From NCBI RefSeq assembly GCF_017495225.1, contig NZ_JAFEIG010000002.1, forward strand, positions 62,001-126,000: 64,000 nucleotides of DNA. The letters are read 5' to 3'. Positions 1 through 8,747 of the stretch are shown here, piece by piece; within the stretch, counting starts at the first letter, position 1; the number at the start of each line of letters is the position of its first letter. The stretch is from Daejeonella sp. Its GTDB lineage: Bacteria; Bacteroidota; Bacteroidia; Sphingobacteriales; Sphingobacteriaceae. A program made the position numbers and the translations under genes. A model generated the notes under the pieces. The model was given only the letters and a program-made list of their open reading frames with translations, was not told the origin of the DNA and did not search any database.

Positions 1-1195
1 TAAGCAATTACAGCAAATAAAAATTGAGGATCTTCTGGAAAGGGAACCTATTGTGATTCACAATGATATTATTAGCAATCAGATAAAAGGGAAGCGTATT
101 TTAGTAACAGGAGCTGCAGGTTCTATTGGCTCTGAAATTGTACGTCAATTAGTCAAATTCCATCCACAAATGATTGTTTTGAACGATCAATCGGAGAGCC
201 CCTTGCATGAATTACAACTCGAGTTAGAAGAAATGAATCTCGAGAATAATTTCCATACTTATATTGGTGATGTGCGAGATAATTGTCGCATGGATTTACT
301 ATTCCAAACCTTTAAGCCACATTATGTCTATCATGCCGCAGCTTATAAGCATGTGCCTATGATGGAGCATAATCCTTCGGAAGCGATAAGAACGAATGTA
401 TTGGGAACCAAAACCATTGCTGATCTTTCTGTAAAATATGGGGTAGATAAATTTGTGATGATCTCTACCGATAAAGCAGTAAATCCAACCAATGTGATGG
501 GTGCTTCTAAGCGTATTGCTGAGATTTATGTGCAGTCGCTTTTCAACTCTTTTAGGGAAAAAGGAAGCACCATTTACTCCAATGGATTAAGTCATTTGAA
601 CGATAAAGAAGGCGAAGTAAAAACTAAATTCATTACCACCCGCTTCGGGAATGTATTGGGATCTAATGGTTCGGTAATTCCGCGTTTTAAGGCGCAGATT
701 GAGCGTGGCGGACCGATAACCGTAACTCACCCAGATATTACACGTTATTTTATGACCATTCCGGAAGCTTGTCGCTTAGTGCTTGAGGCTGGTTCAATGG
801 GCGAGGGTGGCGAAATTTTTATTTTTGATATGGGCGAGTCGGTGAAGATTGTTGAATTAGCCAAGAAAATGATTCGTTTAAGCGGTTTGGTGCCAAATCA
901 AGATATTACCATTGAATATTCGGGCTTAAGACCAGGAGAAAAACTGTACGAAGAGCTATTAAATGATCTTGAAAATACGAAGCCTACACATCATGAAAAA
1001 ATCATGGTGGCACAAGTGAGGGAATATGATTTTCAAACAGTGAGTGCTTCCATCGCTAGTTTAATAAAGGTGAGTACGCAGTATAAAGATCGCCGGGTGG
1101 TTATGATGATGAAGGAGCTTGTCCCAGAGTTTAAGAGTAATAATTCCATTTATGAGGAGTTGGATGGGGTAATTATTCCCGTATTGGAAGAATAA
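1..1195 (+). CDS. Nucleotide-sugar 4,6-dehydratase of the FlaA1/PglF/CapD family (5' truncated by window edge)
   Basis: The enzyme probably converts a UDP-N-acetylhexosamine to a 4-keto-6-deoxy sugar, an early precursor step for capsule or O-antigen. The ORF track begins at a GTG at 53, but the frame is open to base 2 and encodes IEDLLEREP, the family motif just before the NAD domain. The real gene therefore starts outside the window and its N-terminal membrane part is missing here. A Rossmann motif TGAAGSIGSE lies about 20 residues into the listed ORF. The catalytic region reads STDKAVNPTNVMGASK, where Met replaces the usual Tyr of short-chain dehydrogenases, as is typical of this family. 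It is followed by the wzi-like genes on the same strand. The family assignment is firm; the exact sugar (C4 or C5/C6 chemistry) is inference. Confidence 0.93.
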   Translation, partial: KQLQQIKIEDLLEREPIVIHNDIISNQIKGKRILVTGAAGSIGSEIVRQLVKFHPQMIVLNDQSESPLHELQLELEEMNLENNFHTYIGDVRDNCRMDLLFQTFKPHYVYHAAAYKHVPMMEHNPSEAIRTNVLGTKTIADLSVKYGVDKFVMISTDKAVNPTNVMGASKRIAEIYVQSLFNSFREKGSTIYSNGLSHLNDKEGEVKTKFITTRFGNVLGSNGSVIPRFKAQIERGGPITVTHPDITRYFMTIPEACRLVLEAGSMGEGGEIFIFDMGESVKIVELAKKMIRLSGLVPNQDITIEYSGLRPGEKLYEELLNDLENTKPTHHEKIMVAQVREYDFQTVSASIASLIKVSTQYKDRRVVMMMKELVPEFKSNNSIYEELDGVIIPVLEE

Positions 1196-1248
1196 GTTTT
1201 TTCCTATTGCTATTCATTTATATCAAACAACAATAACATTAAATTTAT

Positions 1249-2808
1249 ATGTCGAGAATCAAATTTGTTGTTTTTTTAAGCCTATTTGTTACTTTTTCTG
1301 CCTTCTCTCAAAGCATCCCATTAGGCACTCCAGCCGTGGATGATTATTTGCGAAGAGCCCAATTAAGTGGAGAACTGAACCCTAATCTTTCTTTTACGGT
1401 AAGGCCCACCATGCCTTTTTCTGTAGATACTATTTCGGCTGAAAATTTCAATAATTTATTTTTACCCATGAGCCTTAGCTCTGAAAGATCAAAGAATAGA
1501 AATGGATTACATATACTCCCTGTTTCTTTGCTTCAGCGTTATAACAGTCATCCGTCTTATCATATGAATGATGGAGCTATGATTCCCGGTAAAGGTTATC
1601 AATCGCTTATTTCTGCTGGTGTTTTTGCAAAATTAGGTCCGATAAGCCTGCAATTAAGACCGGAATATATTTATGCGGCTAATGCCGATTTTAATGAGTT
1701 TAAGTCGCATAATGGGTCATCAGACCTACCCGTTCGTTTTGGAGAGGATCCCTATTCCAAATTATTATGGGGACAAAGTAGTTTTCGTATAAGTTTTGAT
1801 CCTGTTTCTCTTGGGATATCGAATGAGAATTTGTGGTGGGGTCCAGGGATTAAAAACTCCTTATTGATGAGTAATAGTTCCACAGGATTTAAGCATTTAA
1901 CCTTGAATACTACTCGCCCAATAAGAACGCCAATTGGTTCTTTTGAGACTCAAATAGTAGCAGGAAAATTGGAGGAGTCTGGTTTTTCAAATGTGAGGAG
2001 CGAAGATTGGAGATATTTATCAGGTATGGTTTTGAGCTATCAGCCACGCTGGCTGCCTGGAATATTTGTAGGTTTTTCCCGTGGTTTTCAAATTTATAGC
2101 AAAGAGAACGATGGTAGTTTTGGCGATTATTTTCCAGTTTTTCAGGCTTTTCAAAAAAAGAATACAAATGAGGATGCAAAGGCAAGAGACCAAGTTACCT
2201 CATTATTTGCACGTTGGTTATTTAAAGAATCAAAAGCTGAACTCTATTTCGAATATGGCTTAAACGATCATGCTTATGATTTACGTGATTTCCTTAATGC
2301 TCCAGAGCATGCTAGAGTATATACCTTAGGAATGAATAAGCTCGTTTCTTATCAAGGCAAAAAGGATGAGTTTATACAAATAGCTTTCGAGCTTTCACAT
2401 CTGGAGCAATCTATTGATCGTATTGTTAGAGATGCGGGTGAATGGTACACCCATAGTCAGGTATATCATGGATATACCAATCGTGGTGAGGTTTTGGGAG
2501 CAGGTATTGGTCCGGGGGGTAATTTCCAATCCCTACAAGTAAGCTGGGTTAAATCATTAAAGCAAATAGGACTACAATTTGAGCGTTATGAGCATAATGG
2601 AGACCTTGCAAATGCCTATGGATTAGGTCAGTGGGTAGATTTTAGTGCTGCTGCACTTTCCACATGGGATTATAAAAACTTCCTTTTGAATGCTAAATTA
2701 CAGGCTATACAATCGGTTAATTACCAATGGCTGTCGGGCCCTTATGGTTCGCCAAATAAGAATGCCTTTCATATCAATGCCGAGCTTGGAATAATGTATA
2801 GGTTTTAA
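1249..2808 (+). CDS. Wzi-like capsule assembly outer-membrane protein, paralog 1
   Basis: A 519-residue predicted outer-membrane beta-barrel. It opens with a signal peptide ending near FSAFSQS and finishes with the aromatic C-terminus IMYRF typical of BAM substrates. Family blocks include MNDGAMIPGKG (about residue 106) and SNENLWWGPG (about residue 190). Members of the Caps_assemb_Wzi family bind or anchor capsular polysaccharide at the cell surface. The gene lies 53 bp after the dehydratase and 14 bp before a lipoprotein gene, so the three genes with the next barrel look like one transcript. It is clearly paralogous to the gene at 3535-5208, sharing block after block. Polysaccharide specificity cannot be read from sequence. 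Confidence 0.85.
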   Translation: MSRIKFVVFLSLFVTFSAFSQSIPLGTPAVDDYLRRAQLSGELNPNLSFTVRPTMPFSVDTISAENFNNLFLPMSLSSERSKNRNGLHILPVSLLQRYNSHPSYHMNDGAMIPGKGYQSLISAGVFAKLGPISLQLRPEYIYAANADFNEFKSHNGSSDLPVRFGEDPYSKLLWGQSSFRISFDPVSLGISNENLWWGPGIKNSLLMSNSSTGFKHLTLNTTRPIRTPIGSFETQIVAGKLEESGFSNVRSEDWRYLSGMVLSYQPRWLPGIFVGFSRGFQIYSKENDGSFGDYFPVFQAFQKKNTNEDAKARDQVTSLFARWLFKESKAELYFEYGLNDHAYDLRDFLNAPEHARVYTLGMNKLVSYQGKKDEFIQIAFELSHLEQSIDRIVRDAGEWYTHSQVYHGYTNRGEVLGAGIGPGGNFQSLQVSWVKSLKQIGLQFERYEHNGDLANAYGLGQWVDFSAAALSTWDYKNFLLNAKLQAIQSVNYQWLSGPYGSPNKNAFHINAELGIMYRF

Positions 2809-2822
2809 ACATTAAGAGTCTG

Positions 2823-3530
2823 ATGGAATATACTAAAAATAAACGAGATTACCAAATATCTCTAAGAAGGGGCTTTATAGGATATTCTATACTATTATTC
2901 AGCATCTTTTTTTTGATGTCTTGCAAAGGATTACAAAAAGATACGGTTGTATATTTTAATGATTTTGAGGGAGAGTTACTTACCAATATTACAGATGGTA
3001 AGGTTGAGAAGTACAATGGGACTAAAGTATTGGGAAGATATTCTCAACATGGTTTTACTTTAAATTTAAAGGACTTGCCAGTTCATAACATGATGCAAAT
3101 AACTTTTGATTTGTACATTCATGATACCTGGGATGGTAATACTGTGAAGCCCGAGGGTCCGGATATTTGGATTATGAATATTGATCGTTGGAGTGCCGTT
3201 TATGCAACATTTGCCAATGGTTTATTTACAGACTACAGGCAATCTTATCCTGTTTTGCAGCCCAATTATGATCCTAATACAGGCTTTTTATTTATAAACA
3301 ATAAGCCCAATAGTAATGCGATTAAAACTGACCTACCGGGTGCATGTAAATTAAGCGATAAGAAAGGAGGGACAAGTATGTACCGAATTACTCGTACCAT
3401 TGAGCATCATGAGAGTAGTTTTGAATTGGGTTGTTATGCCCAGTTAGAAGACTCAGATTTGCCTAATAAAAACTGTAATGAGAGTTGGTCTGTTGACAAC
3501 CTTAAAATAATGACCATTGAACTTAAATAG
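2823..3530 (+). CDS. Predicted lipoprotein of unknown function between two wzi-like genes
   Basis: 235 residues with a charged N-terminus, one hydrophobic segment and a lipobox ending FLMSC, so Cys34 would be lipidated. The mature part begins with VVYFNDFEGE and is rich in beta-strand-like and aromatic stretches, reminiscent of concanavalin-like or carbohydrate-binding sandwiches; this resemblance is impression only. I do not recognise the family. Three cysteines sit in the C-terminal third. The gene lies 14 bp after wzi-like 1 and 4 bp before the preferred start of wzi-like 2, so co-expression and a surface-polysaccharide role are reasonable inferences. No catalytic motif was seen. Confidence 0.7.
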   Translation: MEYTKNKRDYQISLRRGFIGYSILLFSIFFLMSCKGLQKDTVVYFNDFEGELLTNITDGKVEKYNGTKVLGRYSQHGFTLNLKDLPVHNMMQITFDLYIHDTWDGNTVKPEGPDIWIMNIDRWSAVYATFANGLFTDYRQSYPVLQPNYDPNTGFLFINNKPNSNAIKTDLPGACKLSDKKGGTSMYRITRTIEHHESSFELGCYAQLEDSDLPNKNCNESWSVDNLKIMTIELK

Positions 3531-3534
3531 CTTT

Positions 3535-5208
3535 ATGCCACTAAATAGAGTTTGGAATTTTTTGCTTTTGATGCTATTCGCTTCTTTGGAGGTATTTAGT
3601 CAGACATTACCTGTTGGCACTCCCGTATTGGAGGATGCCTACCGTAGATCACAATTATTGGGTCAAAGCGATTCACTTAGCTCATTTACTATCCGTCCTA
3701 TTTCTAATGATGGAAATCAATTTATGGAGACTAAAGCTTCAGTTGATAGTGTAAAAAAGGTTTTAGATCTTTTGTATATCAGTAATAAGTATCAATTCCA
3801 TGGAGGCAAAGGTGTTATTCGTTTGCTTCCTATAACTTATCAGCGTCAGTATAATTCGCTACTTCCTTATGGTTGGAATGATGGAGCCATGATTCCATCA
3901 AAGGGAATTCAAACGCATTTAAGTACGGGTGTTTATGCTCAATATGGTCCATTGAGTATTCAACTTAAACCAGAGTATGTCAATGCTGAAAATTTGGAAT
4001 ATGATGGTTTTGCAGCAGAGCAATTTGATATAGTTTGGGCAAATTATTATGATAAATATTATAATGTTTCTGAGATTACTGATCGTTTTAACGATGAGGT
4101 TTATAATAAGTTGAATTGGGGTCAGTCAAGTATTCGCTTAACATTTGATCCTGTTTCTATTGGTTTATCTAATGAGAATTTGTGGTGGGGACCAGGGCAT
4201 AGGAATTCCTTAATTATGACGAATAATGCACCGGGATTTAAGCATATAACATTAAATACCTCTCGTCCTGTTCAAACCAAAATTGGTTCATTTGAGGCGC
4301 AAATTATTGCAGGTCGGCTAGAAAATTCGGGTGTTTTACCTCCGGAAGTTAATCGAGTTTATGAGCAACAGGCGCTATATATTCCGAAGCGCGATGATTG
4401 GCGTTACCTTTCGGGATTGGTTTTTACTTTCAATCCGAAATGGACTCCGGGACTATTTATTGGAGCTAGCCGAGTTTCGCAGATGTATAATCAGGATTCG
4501 GGTAAGAGTCCCGCAGATTTTTTACCACTCCTTCAGCCTTTTGAAAGTAAATTGGCAGCAGAAGCCAGAGACCGCTATTCTACGCTCTTTTTTAGATGGG
4601 TATTAAAGGAGGCACATGCTGAGATTTATGGCGAGTATGGCCATCAGGGTAAAAAGTCTTTTGGAGATTTCTTGAAGGAGCCTGATAGAAATGCAGCCTA
4701 TATGTGGGGCGTAAGGAAATTATTCCCTTGGAGCAGAAGACGTGCTGAATTTTTGCAAGTGTTTTTAGAGTTCACAGAATTACAACAAGCTTATGTACCT
4801 GTTAAGGGTGGATGGTACACTAGCACTAATATCCGACAAGGATATACGCATAATGGGCAGGTGCTAGGTGCTGGAATTGGTCCCGGTAGTAATTTGCAAA
4901 CCCTTAATATTAGCTGGGTGAAGGGCCTAAAGCGTATTGGTGTTCAAGGAGAACGCTATCTCCACAACAACGATTTTTATTATCAGATGTTTATCAATCC
5001 GCCGGATTATAGAAAGCATTATGTAGATATGAGTGCTTCTGCATTTCTAGATTGGGACTTTAAAAACTTTATTCTTAGTGCAAAAGGGACTGTGGTACGT
5101 TCATTAAACTATCAATATGTTTTATATAATAGACCAACGGCATATTTTGTAACTGGCTGGGATCGAATTAATTATCAAGCGAGTTTTGGTTTAACCTATC
5201 GCTTTTAA
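3535..5208 (+). CDS. Wzi-like capsule assembly outer-membrane protein, paralog 2
   Basis: Outer-membrane barrel of about 557 residues with a signal peptide ending LEVFSQ and a terminal GLTYRF. It shares WNDGAMIPSKG, YGPLSIQLKPEY and SNENLWWGPG with the paralog at 1249-2808. The ORF track starts at a TTG (3517) inside the preceding lipoprotein gene. ATG 3535 gives a normal signal peptide beginning MPLNRVWNF and sits 4 bp after the upstream stop, so I prefer it. The 3' end overlaps the opposite-strand flippase gene by 41 bp (5168-5208), so the last strand of the barrel and the flippase tail are encoded on both strands of the same DNA. It has a longer middle region than paralog 1. Confidence 0.85.
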   Translation: MPLNRVWNFLLLMLFASLEVFSQTLPVGTPVLEDAYRRSQLLGQSDSLSSFTIRPISNDGNQFMETKASVDSVKKVLDLLYISNKYQFHGGKGVIRLLPITYQRQYNSLLPYGWNDGAMIPSKGIQTHLSTGVYAQYGPLSIQLKPEYVNAENLEYDGFAAEQFDIVWANYYDKYYNVSEITDRFNDEVYNKLNWGQSSIRLTFDPVSIGLSNENLWWGPGHRNSLIMTNNAPGFKHITLNTSRPVQTKIGSFEAQIIAGRLENSGVLPPEVNRVYEQQALYIPKRDDWRYLSGLVFTFNPKWTPGLFIGASRVSQMYNQDSGKSPADFLPLLQPFESKLAAEARDRYSTLFFRWVLKEAHAEIYGEYGHQGKKSFGDFLKEPDRNAAYMWGVRKLFPWSRRRAEFLQVFLEFTELQQAYVPVKGGWYTSTNIRQGYTHNGQVLGAGIGPGSNLQTLNISWVKGLKRIGVQGERYLHNNDFYYQMFINPPDYRKHYVDMSASAFLDWDFKNFILSAKGTVVRSLNYQYVLYNRPTAYFVTGWDRINYQASFGLTYRF

Positions 5209-6436
5209 TTCTATTCTTTTTTATATAAATCCAATAAATACTTGCAGCAATAAGTATTAAAATTTCGCATGCGATAGTAGCAATGGCTGCTCCTAATGCG
5301 CCATAGTTAGGTATGAGGAAGAAGTTTAATGCGATATTAATTAGGATCATGATTAGGTTTAGCAGAACCAAGAATTTGACTTTTCCGATGGCTACCAGGT
5401 TATTGCTGATAGAGCCGTAGATAAAAACAATTGCCAAATACCAGACTAATACCTTAAATGTGGGGATAGATTGATCATATTTTAGCTCAAAGAAGAATTT
5501 AAAGATGATATCTGAGCCTAGGAATAGAAAGCTGCTTAGCAATATACCAATTCCGCCTAAATAGTAAAGTGCGATATACTGAATACGATTGAATTTATCT
5601 TTTTGCTGTGAATACTTAGCTAAGCTTGGGAAAATGGCAGTCATGAATGCCCCTGAGATGAACATGAAAGGATAAATAAAGCGTGTTGCCCCCGAATAAT
5701 ATCCTACCTCTGTGCTGCCCACCATTTTTTCTAGCATAACAATATCAATTTTATTATAAATGATATTTGCGGCCATTAAAACAGTGAATAATAGTCCCTG
5801 TTTAATAAATGAAAAGCTTGATGAAAAGTCAATTTTTATTTCAAATAAATAGGAGAATTCTTTTTTTAGCTTGGTATAAATTAAGAGAAGTGAAAGAACA
5901 ATGCAGTTGATAAATCCTAAGAAAATAAAATATTGAAGTGGGGCTTTATAGTAAATCCCAAAGAGCATAAATAGTAATTTTAAGGCGCTCAGAGTAATGT
6001 CTTTATAAAAGACAAGGTCTTTTCTGTCCGATGCAATAAGAATGGCAAGCATGGGCGCAAACAGGCTGCTAGCAACCACGCTCAAGCCGAAGACAATAAG
6101 TAAATAGAAATCTGTGGTCGAATTTGTGGTATAACTGAATAATACAATTAAAAGGAGCATAATCGCACTGATTAGTATTTGTGCTGATTGTGCTTTGGAG
6201 TAGATACTTTGAATTTTATCGGGATTCTGACTACTTTCTTTAATGATGTGCTGAGTAAAGCCACCATCAGCGAAAAAGGCAAATATTGAAATAAACTCGA
6301 TGATATAAATGTATTTCCCATATTCAGGGATGGGGAGGTATCGCATCAAAAATACTAAACCGATAAAGCCTAGTACTTGTACAATCATGCTTCCTGCTAC
6401 ATATACCGCCGAATTTTTCAGTAATTCTTTTTGCAT
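5168..6436 (-). CDS. Wzx-type polysaccharide flippase
   Basis: 422 residues with about 12 to 14 hydrophobic segments, the layout of the MATE/MOP polysaccharide transporters that flip undecaprenyl-linked repeat units across the inner membrane. The N-terminus (AVYVAGSMIVQVLGFIGLVF) and the motif IDIVMLEKMVGSTEVGYYSGA near residue 230 fit this family. The start overlaps the upstream glycosyltransferase stop by one base (TAATG at 6436), implying translational coupling. The C-terminal hydrophilic tail is antiparallel to the end of wzi-like 2. With the WcaJ-type transferase, Wzy-like and Wza-like genes nearby, it supplies the export step of this locus. Confidence 0.9.
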   Translation of the reverse strand: MQKELLKNSAVYVAGSMIVQVLGFIGLVFLMRYLPIPEYGKYIYIIEFISIFAFFADGGFTQHIIKESSQNPDKIQSIYSKAQSAQILISAIMLLLIVLFSYTTNSTTDFYLLIVFGLSVVASSLFAPMLAILIASDRKDLVFYKDITLSALKLLFMLFGIYYKAPLQYFIFLGFINCIVLSLLLIYTKLKKEFSYLFEIKIDFSSSFSFIKQGLLFTVLMAANIIYNKIDIVMLEKMVGSTEVGYYSGATRFIYPFMFISGAFMTAIFPSLAKYSQQKDKFNRIQYIALYYLGGIGILLSSFLFLGSDIIFKFFFELKYDQSIPTFKVLVWYLAIVFIYGSISNNLVAIGKVKFLVLLNLIMILINIALNFFLIPNYGALGAAIATIACEILILIAASIYWIYIKKNRIKSDRLNQNSLDN

Positions 6437-7590
6437 TAGCTATTCAGTTTTTCGGCTAGTTTTTTAACAATTTTAGTCCACACGAAATTATTCATCGAAA
6501 AATCCCTAATGGCTCTAAATTTTTCTTCAGATAAATAATTTGGAGCGATACTTTTTTGTATTGCCATAGCAAAGTCTTGTGCAGTGGGTTCAGCAATTAT
6601 TCCGTACTGGCCATTTTCAGTAATGTGCTTAGCACTTGATACGGGGCTAGTTATGATGTGGTTTCCAAAGTAAAGTGCTTCTGGAAAGGCGATAGGGAAG
6701 CCCTCATGTCTGGAGCTTAAACAAAATATTTTAGCTTTATTATACCAATCGAACAATTCAAGCCTATCGCTAATGTTTCCAGTGAAAATCACTTTATCTT
6801 TTAGCTGAGGAAGCTCTTGGAAAAAAGTATTTATATGTGATTTAAATTCTTCTTCAATTGGCCCTATGATATACACTTTCCAATCCTTTAAATCGATTAA
6901 TTTTAATGCATCAAGAAGTAATTCGGTGTTTTTCTGATCTGTTCCAATTCTTCCTACTGTTAGGATGATATTTTCTTTCTCTTGATATGGCTTAACTAAA
7001 ATTTCTTGTTGTATGGATATATCATCTATACCATTGGGAATACAGATGAGTTTATCTTTTAATTCGGGATAAACTTGAAGCAGATATTGTTTTGCATCTT
7101 CACTTTCAACGGATAGGATATCAGTGAATTTAAAAATCCAGCTTGTAAGAATCTGAAGAAAATAGTTTTTGATTTTATAATTGGAGAAGAAAAAGGAGTT
7201 ATACTTTTTAAAGAAGAGGATATCCATATCTAGTTTGATATAAGATTTACCTTTAGGATTAAGCAATTTATAGATAAGAAGATAGAGGAAATTCCCTTTT
7301 TTAAAATGGAATAGATTTAATACATCGATTGTTTTTGAGTGGGATAATAGATAGCTTAAAATGCCAATCTCAAAATAAAATATTCGTCCTTTTTTGGGGA
7401 TCAATGTTAATTCTAAGCCTTTTACTTCTTTATTTAGAAAGCTATAACTTTCGGTATTTTTATAGCTCACAAGATTGGAATGAAAGCCCTCTGTTTTAAA
7501 CATAAAATAGGGAAGCTGACCTACATCTTTAACGAGGTGAAAGTTCTCCGCATCGGTAAATATAGTTGTAAAGGTTTTTTTTTGCTTCAT
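6436..7590 (-). CDS. Family 4 glycosyltransferase (GT-B)
   Basis: 384 residues. The C-terminal half carries the GT4 nucleotide-sugar-binding signature, including ILTVGRIGTDQKNTELLLDAL and the E-x7-E motif in HEGFPIAFPEAL near residue 300. The N-terminal half is divergent and rich in Lys, Phe and Tyr, as is common for acceptor-binding domains of capsule glycosyltransferases. It would act at the cytoplasmic face adding one sugar to the lipid-linked repeat unit. It is coupled to the flippase by a TAATG junction. Donor and acceptor sugars cannot be inferred. Confidence 0.88.
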   Translation of the reverse strand: MKQKKTFTTIFTDAENFHLVKDVGQLPYFMFKTEGFHSNLVSYKNTESYSFLNKEVKGLELTLIPKKGRIFYFEIGILSYLLSHSKTIDVLNLFHFKKGNFLYLLIYKLLNPKGKSYIKLDMDILFFKKYNSFFFSNYKIKNYFLQILTSWIFKFTDILSVESEDAKQYLLQVYPELKDKLICIPNGIDDISIQQEILVKPYQEKENIILTVGRIGTDQKNTELLLDALKLIDLKDWKVYIIGPIEEEFKSHINTFFQELPQLKDKVIFTGNISDRLELFDWYNKAKIFCLSSRHEGFPIAFPEALYFGNHIITSPVSSAKHITENGQYGIIAEPTAQDFAMAIQKSIAPNYLSEEKFRAIRDFSMNNFVWTKIVKKLAEKLNS

Positions 7591-7819
7591 CTATAAATTA
7601 GCCCCAAAAATGTGTGCATTAAAATTGAAAAAAGGGAAAGCTACCAATCAAAATTTTTCATTTTCTTTCAAAGCTACGATTTCTTGTTAATTTGTAAGAG
7701 GTGGATGTGAGGCTTTTTGTTTGGCATTATTCTATCAAATGTGCGCTGATATTTTTGATAATTAAAGGTATTTTTGTTTTTTAATAAATTTTATTCTGTT
7801 TTTACCGCTTATTGCTGAA

Positions 7820-8746
7820 ATGATGAAGAGTGAGCCGCCATCTTTTATTTATCCACCAATTTCTGTTGCCATAGCAACTTATAATGGAGCAAAATATCTT
7901 GAGGCGCAGCTTGATTCTATACTTTCTCAAACGCTAAAACCTGCCGAAATTATTGTTTGTGATGATAATTCTACTGATGGCACTCAAGAAATTCTTGAAA
8001 AATATCAGTCGAGGGGTGATTTAAAATTTTTTGTCAATGCCGAACGATTGGGCTTTATTGGCAATTTTAAGCGTGCGGTATCGCTCACAGCTCCTGAAAA
8101 TTATATCGCTTTATCCGATCAAGATGATATTTGGCTAGACACTAAAATTGAGTCGGCGGCTAAGCTTTTACTCAAAATTGATGAGGTAAATAGGCCAAGT
8201 ATGGTTTATTCCGATTTGGTTCTTGTAGATGAAAACTTAAACGTCTTAAATCCATCTTTTAGGGATGAGTTGGGTCAGAGTACTTATAAGCACTGCTTAG
8301 AAACGCTTTTATTTGGTTGTTTTGTAAATGGCTGTACCATGTTGATGAATCCTAAAATGAGGGCTTATTTTCCTAGTATTCCGGAGCAGGGGACTTTAAA
8401 TCATGATACTTGGATGTCATTAATTGCTTATACTTTTGGGAAGGTATCGGTTGTGCCAGAATCTTTGATTTTATATCGAAAGCACACTAATAATGCTACT
8501 GATTTAGTCAGTTTAAGTAAAATGACTCGGTTCCAAAGATTATGGCATGAGGTAAAAAGGTCCTTCAAGCAAAATGATCTTTTTGAAGATCAGATTAGTT
8601 TTGTTGCAGAATTTTATCAGGCCTTTAACAAGGAGCTTAGTCAAGAACAGGACCTTTTACTTCAAAAATTCATAAAGTTGAAGGCTAAGTCCTATTTAGA
8701 AAAGAAAATTGCCTTGAGAAGTTTTTTTCGTGGTAAATGGAAGTAA
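7820..8746 (+). CDS. Family 2 glycosyltransferase
   Basis: 308 residues with a GT-A fold signature from the N-terminus: SVAIATYNGAKYLEAQLDSI, then IIVCDDNSTDGT and ALSDQDDIW, the acidic metal/nucleotide-binding motif. The family includes rhamnosyl- and galactosyltransferases of O-antigen and capsule clusters. The start is at tandem ATGATG codons; TATTTTTG boxes lie at 7750-7757 and 7769-7776 upstream. The gene is divergent from the neighbour at 7590 across a 229-bp gap and converges with the Wzz-like gene with one base between stops. The sugar is unknown. Confidence 0.9.
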   Translation: MMKSEPPSFIYPPISVAIATYNGAKYLEAQLDSILSQTLKPAEIIVCDDNSTDGTQEILEKYQSRGDLKFFVNAERLGFIGNFKRAVSLTAPENYIALSDQDDIWLDTKIESAAKLLLKIDEVNRPSMVYSDLVLVDENLNVLNPSFRDELGQSTYKHCLETLLFGCFVNGCTMLMNPKMRAYFPSIPEQGTLNHDTWMSLIAYTFGKVSVVPESLILYRKHTNNATDLVSLSKMTRFQRLWHEVKRSFKQNDLFEDQISFVAEFYQAFNKELSQEQDLLLQKFIKLKAKSYLEKKIALRSFFRGKWK

Positions 8747-8747
8747 T

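Noticed and set aside
3517-3534. TTG start for wzi-like 2
   Set aside because: It overlaps the lipoprotein gene and lengthens the signal peptide; ATG 3535 is better placed.
7737-7747. AAATGTGCGCT shared with 16550-16560 as a possible locus operator
   Set aside because: An 11-mer match in 64 kb is expected by chance many times, and orientation relative to genes differs.
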